Assembly: GCA_964562985.1 (NCBI GenBank)
Contig: CAZLWE010000071.1
Span: 1-15,862 of the forward strand
Direction: 5' to 3'
Length of the DNA stretch: 15,862 bases
Origin: SHLQ01 sp964562985
GTDB taxonomy: Bacteria; Actinomycetota; Acidimicrobiia; Acidimicrobiales; SHLQ01
Shown here: positions 6,481 through 13,239 of the stretch, one piece after another
How the letters are laid out: each line of letters begins with the position of its first letter
Numbering within the stretch: the first letter of the stretch is position 1
Position numbers and translations under genes: made by a program
The notes under the pieces: generated by a model
What the model saw: only the letters and a program-made list of their open reading frames with translations
Told to the model about the DNA's origin: nothing
The model's database searches: none

Positions 6481-8028
6481 TTACTGATAACTCACGAAGT
6501 CTGGGACGGGGTGGTCGGTGAAGTTCAACACGTCGGCCGGTTGGAAAATTCGAGTGTCCTCGTCGATGAAGAGCTTGAATCCGTTGTAGAACGGCGGATC
6601 AACTTGGATACGGCTATATGTCGCCAGCTTGATCTCTCGGCCGCCAAACCCGTCGGCGTGAATTACCGTGGCGAGACCCTCCCGATCGATGAGGTCTTGG
6701 CGGTTGGTGATCATGCGTTCTTGGAACTGATGCACCATGAAGATCTTCTCCGGCAGGTTGTTGTCCACCACGAGGTTCGACAACCACTCCGATACCTGGT
6801 TCACCTCCGCAGCGCTGACTTGCCCGACGACGGTGCCCGGAACTTGACCGGGTCGCATGCGCCATTCGGGGTCGAGGGCCAATCCAACGTGTGGCCGCAG
6901 CAGAAGCGATTCATAGCGAACAGATTCGGTGAGGAAGTCACTGGTGCCGGGCTGTATGTCGAGGATTACGTACACCCCAGCCTCTTCAGCGATATCGACC
7001 CAGCGTTCGACGTCTTCGATGTTCGACGGGTGACTGAAGTTGCCGTCGAGGCCTGCTGAACGCTGCGCCACGGTCACGATCATCTCGAAAGCCCCGACCG
7101 CTCGTTTGTCCGGGGTATCGAAGGGAGCGGCCGCTGCATTGACTCGATCGACGGCTGCTTCGGGGCCGGTCTCGCCAAGAACGCCGAGTAGCGGCGTCAG
7201 ATGGTTGCCGTAATAGGCAATGACCCGCTGATCTTCAAAGACCCGATCGGGCCATGCACTGAAATCGCTCGTTCGAGGCGGCAACCGCCGTGAAGGGGTC
7301 CGAAGGTCGGCGATACGAACACCGTCGCCGGTATCGACGAAGACCATCCCCACGAGGCGACCGCCGAGCGGTAGTGGCTCGTTCGGAATGAACGACACGG
7401 TGGAGGTTCCCGGGCGAAGGCCCATGACCCCGCTTTGATCTTGTTTGCGATAACCCAATGCGATGGCGAAGTCGTCCGTGCGTTCAAAGCCGTCCTCGAG
7501 TTCGAAAGCGAATCGCTCGATGTTTCCGGCGTCGTCGAAGTGCAGAACAACTTCGCGCACGCCGAGCTCGTCAGGATCGTAGTTGGCTCGTTCGAGAAGT
7601 CGATTGGTCAACCGTTGGCGAAGTGCAAGGTAGGTCTGTGTTTCGCTTCGCGCGATTGACTGCGTATCTCGTGAGAGCTCCTCGGGAGTCGGCGCTCTCC
7701 CAAGGGCTTGTTCATAGACGGCTCGAACAAAACCGCCGCGAGTTTCGTCGGTCGCTTCCTCCAGAAAGGCTCGACTCGCGAGCACACGAAAACGTACGTC
7801 GTGCATCGATTGACGGACGCCGAGCTTGTCGATGAATCGGCCGACTTCGTCTCGTGTAGCCGGTCTGTCGAGGAAGTCCCGATAGATGCCGTCGATCGCG
7901 GCTTCCTTCTCCGCTAGGACATCGAGCGTTTGTTCCGCTCGGGCCTCGGCTGGATCGTTGATAGCAAGTGTCGCTAGCCCCGCAATCGCAAGGACGAGGA
8001 CAAAAACCCCGACTTGTAGTCTCCGCAT
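6481..8028 (-). CDS. Exported protein with DUF4214-like N-terminus and barrel-like C-terminal domain, unknown function
   Basis: A 515-residue protein. Residues 1-28 form a signal peptide or membrane anchor (MRRLQVGVFVLVLAIAGLAT) ending near AEARA. Residues about 42-165 carry two helical units of the type IDGIYRDFLDRPATRDEVGR and FVRAVYEQALGRAPTPEELS, which resemble the DUF4214 pattern of bacterial surface proteins. A beta-type segment follows (about 160-265). From about 270 to the end is a conserved-looking domain: VIAYYGNHLTPLLGVLGE, AFEMIVTVAQ, GVYVILDIQPG, LRPHVGLALDPEWRM, KIFMVHQFQERMI and LATVIHADGFGG. The strand-then-acidic-residue pattern suggests a TIM-barrel-like enzyme, perhaps a glycan hydrolase, but I cannot assign a family. 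No clear Shine-Dalgarno precedes the ATG. It lies 69 bases after the hemolysin III gene on the same strand. Confidence 0.75.
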   Translation of the reverse strand: MRRLQVGVFVLVLAIAGLATLAINDPAEARAEQTLDVLAEKEAAIDGIYRDFLDRPATRDEVGRFIDKLGVRQSMHDVRFRVLASRAFLEEATDETRGGFVRAVYEQALGRAPTPEELSRDTQSIARSETQTYLALRQRLTNRLLERANYDPDELGVREVVLHFDDAGNIERFAFELEDGFERTDDFAIALGYRKQDQSGVMGLRPGTSTVSFIPNEPLPLGGRLVGMVFVDTGDGVRIADLRTPSRRLPPRTSDFSAWPDRVFEDQRVIAYYGNHLTPLLGVLGETGPEAAVDRVNAAAAPFDTPDKRAVGAFEMIVTVAQRSAGLDGNFSHPSNIEDVERWVDIAEEAGVYVILDIQPGTSDFLTESVRYESLLLRPHVGLALDPEWRMRPGQVPGTVVGQVSAAEVNQVSEWLSNLVVDNNLPEKIFMVHQFQERMITNRQDLIDREGLATVIHADGFGGREIKLATYSRIQVDPPFYNGFKLFIDEDTRIFQPADVLNFTDHPVPDFVSYQ

Positions 8029-8097
8029 GGGCTGACGATAGGTGACCGCAGAGCGTGATGGTGTGACTTAGGTCTACTTTGTCGCCCAATGGGGCAT

Positions 8098-8817
8098 TTA
8101 GCCAGCGAAGGACCGCACAAAGATCGCGATGACGACGTAATGGCAAGCCGCTCCGGCGATGGTGAACACGTGAAAGATCTCGTGATAGCCGAACGATTTT
8201 GGCCACGGGTTAGGACGTTGTAGCGCATAGATGATTGCGCCGAACGTGTAGAGCCCACCACCGACGAATAACAACGTTGATGCCGCGATCCCGAGGGCAT
8301 CCCACACCGTCGTCACCACGGTGAGCGAAGACCAGCCAACAACGACGTATGGAATGGCGATTACCCAAAATGGCGCGTCGGTCGCGAAGAGTCGGCCAGC
8401 GATTCCGAGAACCGCGCCGCCCCACACGATGCCAAATAGCGTCCAGCCCTGAACACTCGGTAGCGCGATGAGGGCGATCGGAGTGTGCGTCGCGGCGATG
8501 GCAATGAAGATCATCGAATGATCGAGCCGCCGCATGAGCAGCGTTGCGCTCTCGGACCAGTCGTTGCGATGGTAAAGCGCACTAATGCCAAACAGGCCAA
8601 CGATCGACACTGCATAGATCGCCATGATGAACCGGTCCGCGATCCCTGGGGTAAAGACGATCAACAAAGGAGCGAGGGTCAACGCGCTCGAGAACGCAAA
8701 CAGGTGTGAGAGGCCGCGAAAGCGAGGCTTGGGTGCCCGCGTTTCGGTGAAGGTCATCGAGGTATCGCCGCCCGGCGCCTGGGGCTCGTGTTCGGGCGCA
8801 ATCTCAACTTCGACCAT
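8098..8817 (-). CDS. trhA: Hemolysin III / PAQR family membrane protein
   Basis: A 239-residue integral membrane protein with seven predicted hydrophobic helices from about residue 38. The metal-site motifs of the PAQR superfamily are present: Ser79-x3-His83 (SALYH), Asp99 in RRLDHSMIFI, and His212-x3-His216 in FGYHEIFH. THTPIALIALP and RPNPWPKSFGYHE are typical of bacterial hemolysin III proteins (YqfA/TrhA, YplQ), whose role is linked to membrane energetics and lipid homeostasis rather than true hemolysis. The N-terminus before the first helix is long and acidic. A second Met at residue 21 is possible, but the ATG at 8817 is preferred because a promoter is placed exactly for a leaderless transcript from it. 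The gene is divergent from zwf. Confidence 0.9.
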   Translation of the reverse strand: MVEVEIAPEHEPQAPGGDTSMTFTETRAPKPRFRGLSHLFAFSSALTLAPLLIVFTPGIADRFIMAIYAVSIVGLFGISALYHRNDWSESATLLMRRLDHSMIFIAIAATHTPIALIALPSVQGWTLFGIVWGGAVLGIAGRLFATDAPFWVIAIPYVVVGWSSLTVVTTVWDALGIAASTLLFVGGGLYTFGAIIYALQRPNPWPKSFGYHEIFHVFTIAGAACHYVVIAIFVRSFAG

Positions 8818-8823
8818 AGGAGA

Positions 8824-8851
8824 AGTGTAGAGAACCGCGTTCCGACGGCAA
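8824..8851 (-). promoter_or_regulatory. Promoter of trhA, predicted leaderless
   Basis: On the minus strand TTGCCG (8851-8846) and TACACT (8829-8824) are separated by 16 bases. The predicted start point, 7 bases after the -10, is the A of the ATG at 8817. No Shine-Dalgarno is present (TCTCCT lies before the ATG), which fits a leaderless mRNA, a common arrangement in actinobacteria. Confidence 0.55.
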
Positions 8852-8908
8852 GGGCGGTTGTGCGGTCAGGCACGTCGAGTCGAAACGGCGCGTGAACAGG
8901 GGGTGAGG

Positions 8909-10396
8909 ATGCGCGGGGCGTGGATGGTCGCGTGCCACCCTCTACTCATGGTCTCCTCGACGCGTCGCCATTCATCTCTCGACCCTGCCCCACCGACGAC
9001 CGTCGTGCTTTTCGGCGCGACGGGCGACCTCTCTCGTCGCAAGTTAATCCCCGGTCTGTTCCATCTGCTGACCGTTGGGCTGATGCCCCATATGCGCCTC
9101 GTCGGTACATCGCTGGAGGACCACACGCGAGAATCATTTATCGAGTTTGCGCGACAGGCGCTCGACGAGTTCGAAGGAGACTTTGACGAAGGGGAGTGGG
9201 GGCGTTTTGCTGGACGGTTGTACTGGGCGCCAGGCGGTACGCCCGATGCGCTTCGTGCAGCGATAACCGATGCCCAGGCAGACCTCGACGAGCCTCAACG
9301 CCTCTTGCACTACCTCTCGGTTCCTCCCAAGGCTGCGTTATCGGTCATCAAGACACTCCAAGAGGCTGATCTGATCGAGAACAGTCGGGTCGTGATGGAA
9401 AAGCCATTCGGAACCGATCTGGAGAGCGCTCGTAGGTTGAACAGTGCTGTCCACGAAGTGTTCGACGACGAGCAGGTTTTTCGGATCGACCACTTCCTCG
9501 GCAAAGAGGCAGCGCTCAACATCTTGGCGTTCCGGTTTGCCAACGGCCTCTTTGAGCCCATCTGGCATCGCAACATGATCGACCACATTCAGATCGATGT
9601 ACCCGAGTCGCTCGGCCTTGAACAACGCGCCGCGTTCTATGAGTCGACCGGCGCATACCGCGACATGGTGGTCACCCACTTGTTCCAGGTGTTGGCCTTC
9701 ACCGCCATGGAAGCCCCGACCTCTATCGATGCGGACGCAATTAGCGAGGAGAAGATAAAGGTCTTCCGCTCGATGTTGCCGATCGGGCCCGAGGATGTCG
9801 TACGCGGTCAGTACACCGGGTACACCGACGAAGAGGGCGTTTATCCCGAATCCGATACGGAAACCTTCATCGCCCTTCGGTGCTACATCGACAACTGGCG
9901 TTGGGCGGGCGTGCCCTTCTACCTGAGGACCGGCAAAAACCTGGCGGAAGGCAAGCGCATCATCTCGATCGCTTTCAAAGAACCGCCGAAGTCGATGTTC
10001 CCGGCCGATGCTGGCGTCGGCCAACTAGGACCCGATCATCTCACCTTCGACTTGGCCGACGAATCGAAGATGTCGCTCTCGTTCTACGGCAAGCGTCCGG
10101 GGCCGGGATTCCGGCTCGACAAGTTGTCGATGCAGTTCAGCGTCGATGAAGTTGATAGTGCAGGCGAAGTTCTCGAGGCCTACGAACGATTGATCCTCGA
10201 TGCGACCAACGGTGACCGAACATTGTTCACTGCGGCACGAGGCGTCGAGCGGTTGTGGGAAGTGTCTGCTCCGCTGCTCGAAAACCCGCCACCGGTTCGT
10301 CCCTATCCCATCGGATCTTGGGGTCCGAACCAGATCCACCAACTCATCGCCCCCCATGCGTGGCGTCTGCCCTTCGAACGCGAGTGGCGTGAATAA
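8909..10396 (+). CDS. zwf: Glucose-6-phosphate 1-dehydrogenase
   Basis: A 495-residue enzyme that oxidises glucose 6-phosphate to 6-phosphogluconolactone, making NADPH at the entry to the oxidative pentose phosphate pathway. Seen motifs: nucleotide-binding VLFGATGDLSRRKL (GATGD at 36-40), EKPFGTDLESA (from 164), the active-site block RIDHFLGKE (192-200, usually RIDHYLGKE), YESTGAYRDMVVTHLFQVLA and FYLRTGKNL. The frame is open from 8858. I chose the ATG at 8909 because GGGGGTGAGG directly precedes it as a good Shine-Dalgarno. The ATG at 8948, giving 482 residues and starting MVSSTRRHSS, is equally credible on protein grounds since the 13 extra residues look unconserved. The HAD phosphatase starts ten bases after the stop, so the two are probably cotranscribed. 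6-phosphogluconolactonase and OpcA are not adjacent. Confidence 0.95.
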   Translation: MRGAWMVACHPLLMVSSTRRHSSLDPAPPTTVVLFGATGDLSRRKLIPGLFHLLTVGLMPHMRLVGTSLEDHTRESFIEFARQALDEFEGDFDEGEWGRFAGRLYWAPGGTPDALRAAITDAQADLDEPQRLLHYLSVPPKAALSVIKTLQEADLIENSRVVMEKPFGTDLESARRLNSAVHEVFDDEQVFRIDHFLGKEAALNILAFRFANGLFEPIWHRNMIDHIQIDVPESLGLEQRAAFYESTGAYRDMVVTHLFQVLAFTAMEAPTSIDADAISEEKIKVFRSMLPIGPEDVVRGQYTGYTDEEGVYPESDTETFIALRCYIDNWRWAGVPFYLRTGKNLAEGKRIISIAFKEPPKSMFPADAGVGQLGPDHLTFDLADESKMSLSFYGKRPGPGFRLDKLSMQFSVDEVDSAGEVLEAYERLILDATNGDRTLFTAARGVERLWEVSAPLLENPPPVRPYPIGSWGPNQIHQLIAPHAWRLPFEREWRE

Positions 10397-10405
10397 GGTG
10401 TCGTC

Positions 10406-11083
10406 ATGATGGGCTCAGCTACGCACCTGGTCTTTGACTGCGATGGGGTTCTCGTCGACAGCGAGGCCATTGCGATTCGTGTCGAAGAAGCGCACTTGAA
10501 CGAAGCTGGGTTTGCACTCACGGCGGACGAGATTTCGGAGCGGTTCGTTGGCTTGAGCTATGCCTCGATGGCTGCTCAACTCGAAGCGCAGTTCGGGCAT
10601 GCGCTGCCCGATGGGCTCATGGCAGCGGTGCAACAAGAAACGCTGGATCGGTTTCCTGATGAACTCGAGCCGATTGCAGGCATTGGTGCGGTTCTGGCCG
10701 AGAACCCCCTGCCGCGCTGCGTCGCGTCGAGCAGCAATCTCAACCGGATTCAGTTGTCGCTCCAACTCACCGGACTCGCCCACATGTTCGACGATGAGCT
10801 GGTCTTCTCTGCCCAAATGGTCGAGAACGGCAAGCCCGCACCTGACCTCTTCCTGTTCGCGGCCGACAAGATGGGCGCGGACCCTGCGGGTTGTGTGGTG
10901 ATCGAAGACAGCCCCCACGGAGTCACCGCTGGGGTTTCCGCGGGCATGACCGTCATCGGTCTCACTGCCGGAGGGCACGCCAGCGCGTCACTCGCCCAAC
11001 GCCTCCTCGACGCCGGCGCAACCACCGTCGCCTCCTCAACCGAGGAACTCGCGGCAACGCTTCGTGAAATGCATGGGGTCTGA
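10406..11083 (+). CDS. HAD family hydrolase (phosphatase/phosphomutase-like)
   Basis: A 225-residue HAD subfamily IA protein. All four motifs are visible: I, FDCDGVLVDSE with nucleophile Asp11 and Asp13; II, ASSS near 107-110; III, Lys143 in NGKPAPDLF; IV, VIEDSPHGV with Glu167/Asp168. The helical cap (about 20-85) is the type seen in phosphoglycolate phosphatase and beta-phosphoglucomutase relatives, so a small sugar phosphate is the likely substrate; the exact one cannot be read from sequence. AAGGTG six bases before the ATG is a good Shine-Dalgarno, and the gene follows zwf by nine bases. Oddity: the last codons (His-Gly-Val) and the TGA stop lie in the left arm of the palindromic element at 11073-11125, so the natural C-terminus may have been altered by that element. 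Confidence 0.9.
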   Translation: MMGSATHLVFDCDGVLVDSEAIAIRVEEAHLNEAGFALTADEISERFVGLSYASMAAQLEAQFGHALPDGLMAAVQQETLDRFPDELEPIAGIGAVLAENPLPRCVASSSNLNRIQLSLQLTGLAHMFDDELVFSAQMVENGKPAPDLFLFAADKMGADPAGCVVIEDSPHGVTAGVSAGMTVIGLTAGGHASASLAQRLLDAGATTVASSTEELAATLREMHGV

Positions 11084-11125
11084 CCCCGAACGTCCCATCT
11101 GGGGACGCATGGGGTCAGACCCCAT
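11073..11125. repeat. Palindromic element, copy A, between convergent genes
   Basis: ATGGGGTCTGACCCC (11073-11087) is the exact reverse complement of GGGGTCAGACCCCAT (11111-11125). Inside these, CGTCCC (11091-11096) pairs with GGGACG (11102-11107) around a five-base loop, with a 3x3 internal loop between the stems. The left arm supplies the HAD stop as GGG GTC TGA; the right arm supplies the ogt stop in the same way on the other strand. A 49-bp copy lies at 12014-12062. It may double as a two-way terminator, though no T run follows. Confidence 0.85.
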
Positions 11126-11630
11126 CGGTCTCTAACGCGAGTTGTTCGGCTGCGCTCTCGTGTTCGAGGAGCCAGCGCTTCGCATCGATGCCGCCAGCGA
11201 ATCCGGTGAGTTTGCCGGAGCTACCTACGAGCCGGTGGCACGGAATGACGATCGACACGGGGTTGCGCCCGGTGGCTGCACCGACGGCGCGAGCGGCGCC
11301 GGGTTTGCCGAGCGTGTCGGCGAGTTCCCCGTAGCTGCGGGTTTCGCCGTGGGGGATCTCGGCGAGTGCCTGCCACACGTCGATCTGAAAGTCGGTGCCC
11401 ACCAGGTCGAGGGGAATGTTAAACGTCGAACGATCGCCAGAAAGGTACTCATCAATCTGCTGACGGGCGGCCGCAAGTATCGGATGTTCGCCCGGTTCGG
11501 TGGCTTCGGCGAAGGTCACTCGGCCTTCGCGCTCGACTGGCCACAGCACTGCGCGGAGTCCGGCGTCGGAGCCGACGAGGGTGAGCTCGCCAACCGGCGA
11601 AGGCATCGTTGAAGAGGTGAGGTTGGTCAT
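11115..11630 (-). CDS. ogt: Methylated-DNA--[protein]-cysteine S-methyltransferase
   Basis: A 171-residue O6-alkylguanine-DNA alkyltransferase, which moves the alkyl group from O6-alkylguanine to its own cysteine in a suicide reaction. The acceptor is Cys131 in IPCHRLVG. Arg114 in ARAVGAATGRNPV is the residue that pushes the base out of the helix, and GRNPV is the Asn hinge. FQIDVWQALAEIPHGETRSYGELA is the DNA-binding helix-turn-helix region. The start is the ATG at 11630, which overlaps the stop of the upstream Ada-AlkA gene as ATGA; the frame remains open to 11675 but that part lies inside the neighbour. This order, fusion gene then ogt, is also that of Mycobacterium tuberculosis alkA-ogt. 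The C-terminal Asp-Gly-Val and stop are encoded by the right arm of palindromic copy A. Confidence 0.95.
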   Translation of the reverse strand: MTNLTSSTMPSPVGELTLVGSDAGLRAVLWPVEREGRVTFAEATEPGEHPILAAARQQIDEYLSGDRSTFNIPLDLVGTDFQIDVWQALAEIPHGETRSYGELADTLGKPGAARAVGAATGRNPVSIVIPCHRLVGSSGKLTGFAGGIDAKRWLLEHESAAEQLALETDGV

Positions 11631-13123
11631 GGTGATTCGCTTTCCATCATGTCTCGGGTAGCCCACAACGTGCACGCCGCGTAGGAACGCCAGGGCGCAA
11701 GCATGGTGGTGTCGGTGATATCGAGCGCTTCGAGGCGTCGGCGAATGATCAGGTCGGTGTCGAGCATGACGTCGGGGTCGCCGAGGGCTCTCATCGCAAT
11801 GACGTCAGCCGTCCAGGGGCCGATGCCAGGTAACGCGAGCAACCGTTGGCGAGCCTCGTGGCGATCGACGCCGATATCCAGGTTCAGCTCGCCGGCGGCA
11901 ACTGCTGAAGCGAGCGCTTTAATCGTGGCTATCCGGCGGCCGGTCAACCCGACTTCGCTGAGGTCAGCCTCCAGGAGTTCGTGGGCATTGGGGAAGACAG
12001 CGAAAGGACGCGAAGGGTCTGACCCCGAACGTCCCTCAGCGGGACCGAAAGGGTCAGACCCCGATGTTTGCTCGATCAGACGTCCCAAAAGGGTTCGGGC
12101 TCCAGCGACGGAGATTTGCTGCCCCACGATCGCTCCAATCGCTGCCTCGAATCCGTCTACCGCGCCAGGTACGCGCACGCCTGGTCGGAGTCTTTGGAGC
12201 CGGGCGAGTGCGGGGTGTCGTGCGAGTGCTTCGCCGATATGAGTTGGGTCCGCGTCGAGATCGAAGAGTCGCCGGATCGCAGCGATGGCCGGAGCGAGCT
12301 GCGATAGCTGGGAGAGCTCGAACTCTGCCCAAACCCCTGGGTCATCCCCGCCGGGGAAAACGGTCACTAGGGCTGATTCGCTCTCCAGCCGCAGTGTTCG
12401 GCGGTACTTGTCTTCGGTCACTTCAGTAACTCCCGGAATGCCGTGTCCGGAAAGAAACCCGAACATCCAGGTGGCATCGATGGGTTCGCGAGCTGGCAGC
12501 CATAGTCGCAAGTCGACGCCGTTGGTCGCTTCGCGGATAGCCCCTGCCCGCTTCTGTCGTAGTTGGGTCGGTGTTCGGTCGTAGACGGCTCGAATCGTGT
12601 CGTTGAATTGGCGAACGCTCGAGAATCCGGAAGCGAAGGCGGCTTCGGTGATCGGCATCGAGGTGGTCTCCAACAAGATGCGAGCCAGATTCGCCCGGTG
12701 TGCTCGCGCCAGAGCCTTGGGTCCAGCGCCAAGCTCGGTCTTCAACAGCCGGTTGAGATGTCGTTCACTGACGTGGAGTTGTGCGGCCAGACCAGCGACG
12801 CCCGCCCGATCGACTTCACCCCGTTCGATAAGGCGCATAGCCCGCCCGACGAGATCACCTCGGTGATCCCACTCGGCCGAACCGGGCGCCCCGTCGGGGC
12901 GGCACCGCTTGCACGACCGGAAGCCGGCTTGTTGGGCAGCAGCTGCCGTAGCGAACACGCGCACATTCGACCGCTTTGGCCGCACCGGAGCGGGACAGCT
13001 CGCTCGGCAATAGATGCCTGTCGAGGTGATTCCCGCGATGAACTGCCCGTCGAATCGGCGGTCGCGCGACACGAGCGCGTCGTAACAACGATCCTCATCG
13101 AGTCGCAGGGGCATCGAGTGCAT
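11627..13123 (-). CDS. alkA: Ada-type regulator fused to AlkA 3-methyladenine DNA glycosylase
   Basis: A 498-residue fusion. Residues about 12-80 are the Ada zinc domain with Cys39, Cys43, Cys71 and Cys74 (GIYCRASCPAPVRPKRSNV, SCKRCRP), where one cysteine accepts methyl from phosphotriesters. Residues about 90-190 are an AraC-type helix-turn-helix (VSERHLNRLLKTELG, ITEAAFASGFSSVRQFND). Residues about 203-310 are the AlkA N-terminal domain, and about 325-490 the HhH-GPD glycosylase with LPGIGPWTADVIAMRALGDP; Asp457 fits the catalytic Asp238 of E. coli AlkA. It probably senses methylation, activates its own operon and removes alkylated purines. Oddity: residues about 354-370 (SGSDPFGPAEGRSGSDP) are translated from palindromic copy B and lie in a loop where relatives are shorter. 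A second ATG at 13114 is possible. A small hairpin (GCCCG-CGGGC, 13135-13149) lies just upstream. ogt follows by ATGA. Confidence 0.93.
   Translation of the reverse strand: MHSMPLRLDEDRCYDALVSRDRRFDGQFIAGITSTGIYCRASCPAPVRPKRSNVRVFATAAAAQQAGFRSCKRCRPDGAPGSAEWDHRGDLVGRAMRLIERGEVDRAGVAGLAAQLHVSERHLNRLLKTELGAGPKALARAHRANLARILLETTSMPITEAAFASGFSSVRQFNDTIRAVYDRTPTQLRQKRAGAIREATNGVDLRLWLPAREPIDATWMFGFLSGHGIPGVTEVTEDKYRRTLRLESESALVTVFPGGDDPGVWAEFELSQLSQLAPAIAAIRRLFDLDADPTHIGEALARHPALARLQRLRPGVRVPGAVDGFEAAIGAIVGQQISVAGARTLLGRLIEQTSGSDPFGPAEGRSGSDPSRPFAVFPNAHELLEADLSEVGLTGRRIATIKALASAVAAGELNLDIGVDRHEARQRLLALPGIGPWTADVIAMRALGDPDVMLDTDLIIRRRLEALDITDTTMLAPWRSYAACTLWATRDMMESESP
12014..12062. repeat. Palindromic element, copy B, in frame inside alkA
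   Basis: This 49-base segment matches 11075-11123 at 39 of 49 positions and has exactly the same length, with no gap. The conserved parts are the arms (GGGTCTGACCCCGAACGTCCC on the left, GGGTCAGACCCC on the right) and GGGAC in the middle; the five loop bases all differ, so the palindrome rather than the loop is preserved. On the minus strand it is read in a frame without stops, each arm giving Ser-Gly-Ser-Asp-Pro. Confidence 0.85.
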
Positions 13124-13239
13124 ACCGACATCATGCCCGGCAATCGGGCGATCGACTAGCGGTTTTCGGACATCCGACTTCGTGGGTCGAACGGATGACT
13201 CCTACCGGTTGACTAGTGGTCCCCAGAGGTCCGAAGGAT

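Noticed and set aside
9338..10024. Long minus-strand open frame of 228 codons opposite zwf
   Set aside because: It lies fully inside a confidently identified gene on the other strand, has no recognisable domain, and reflects GC-rich codon bias.
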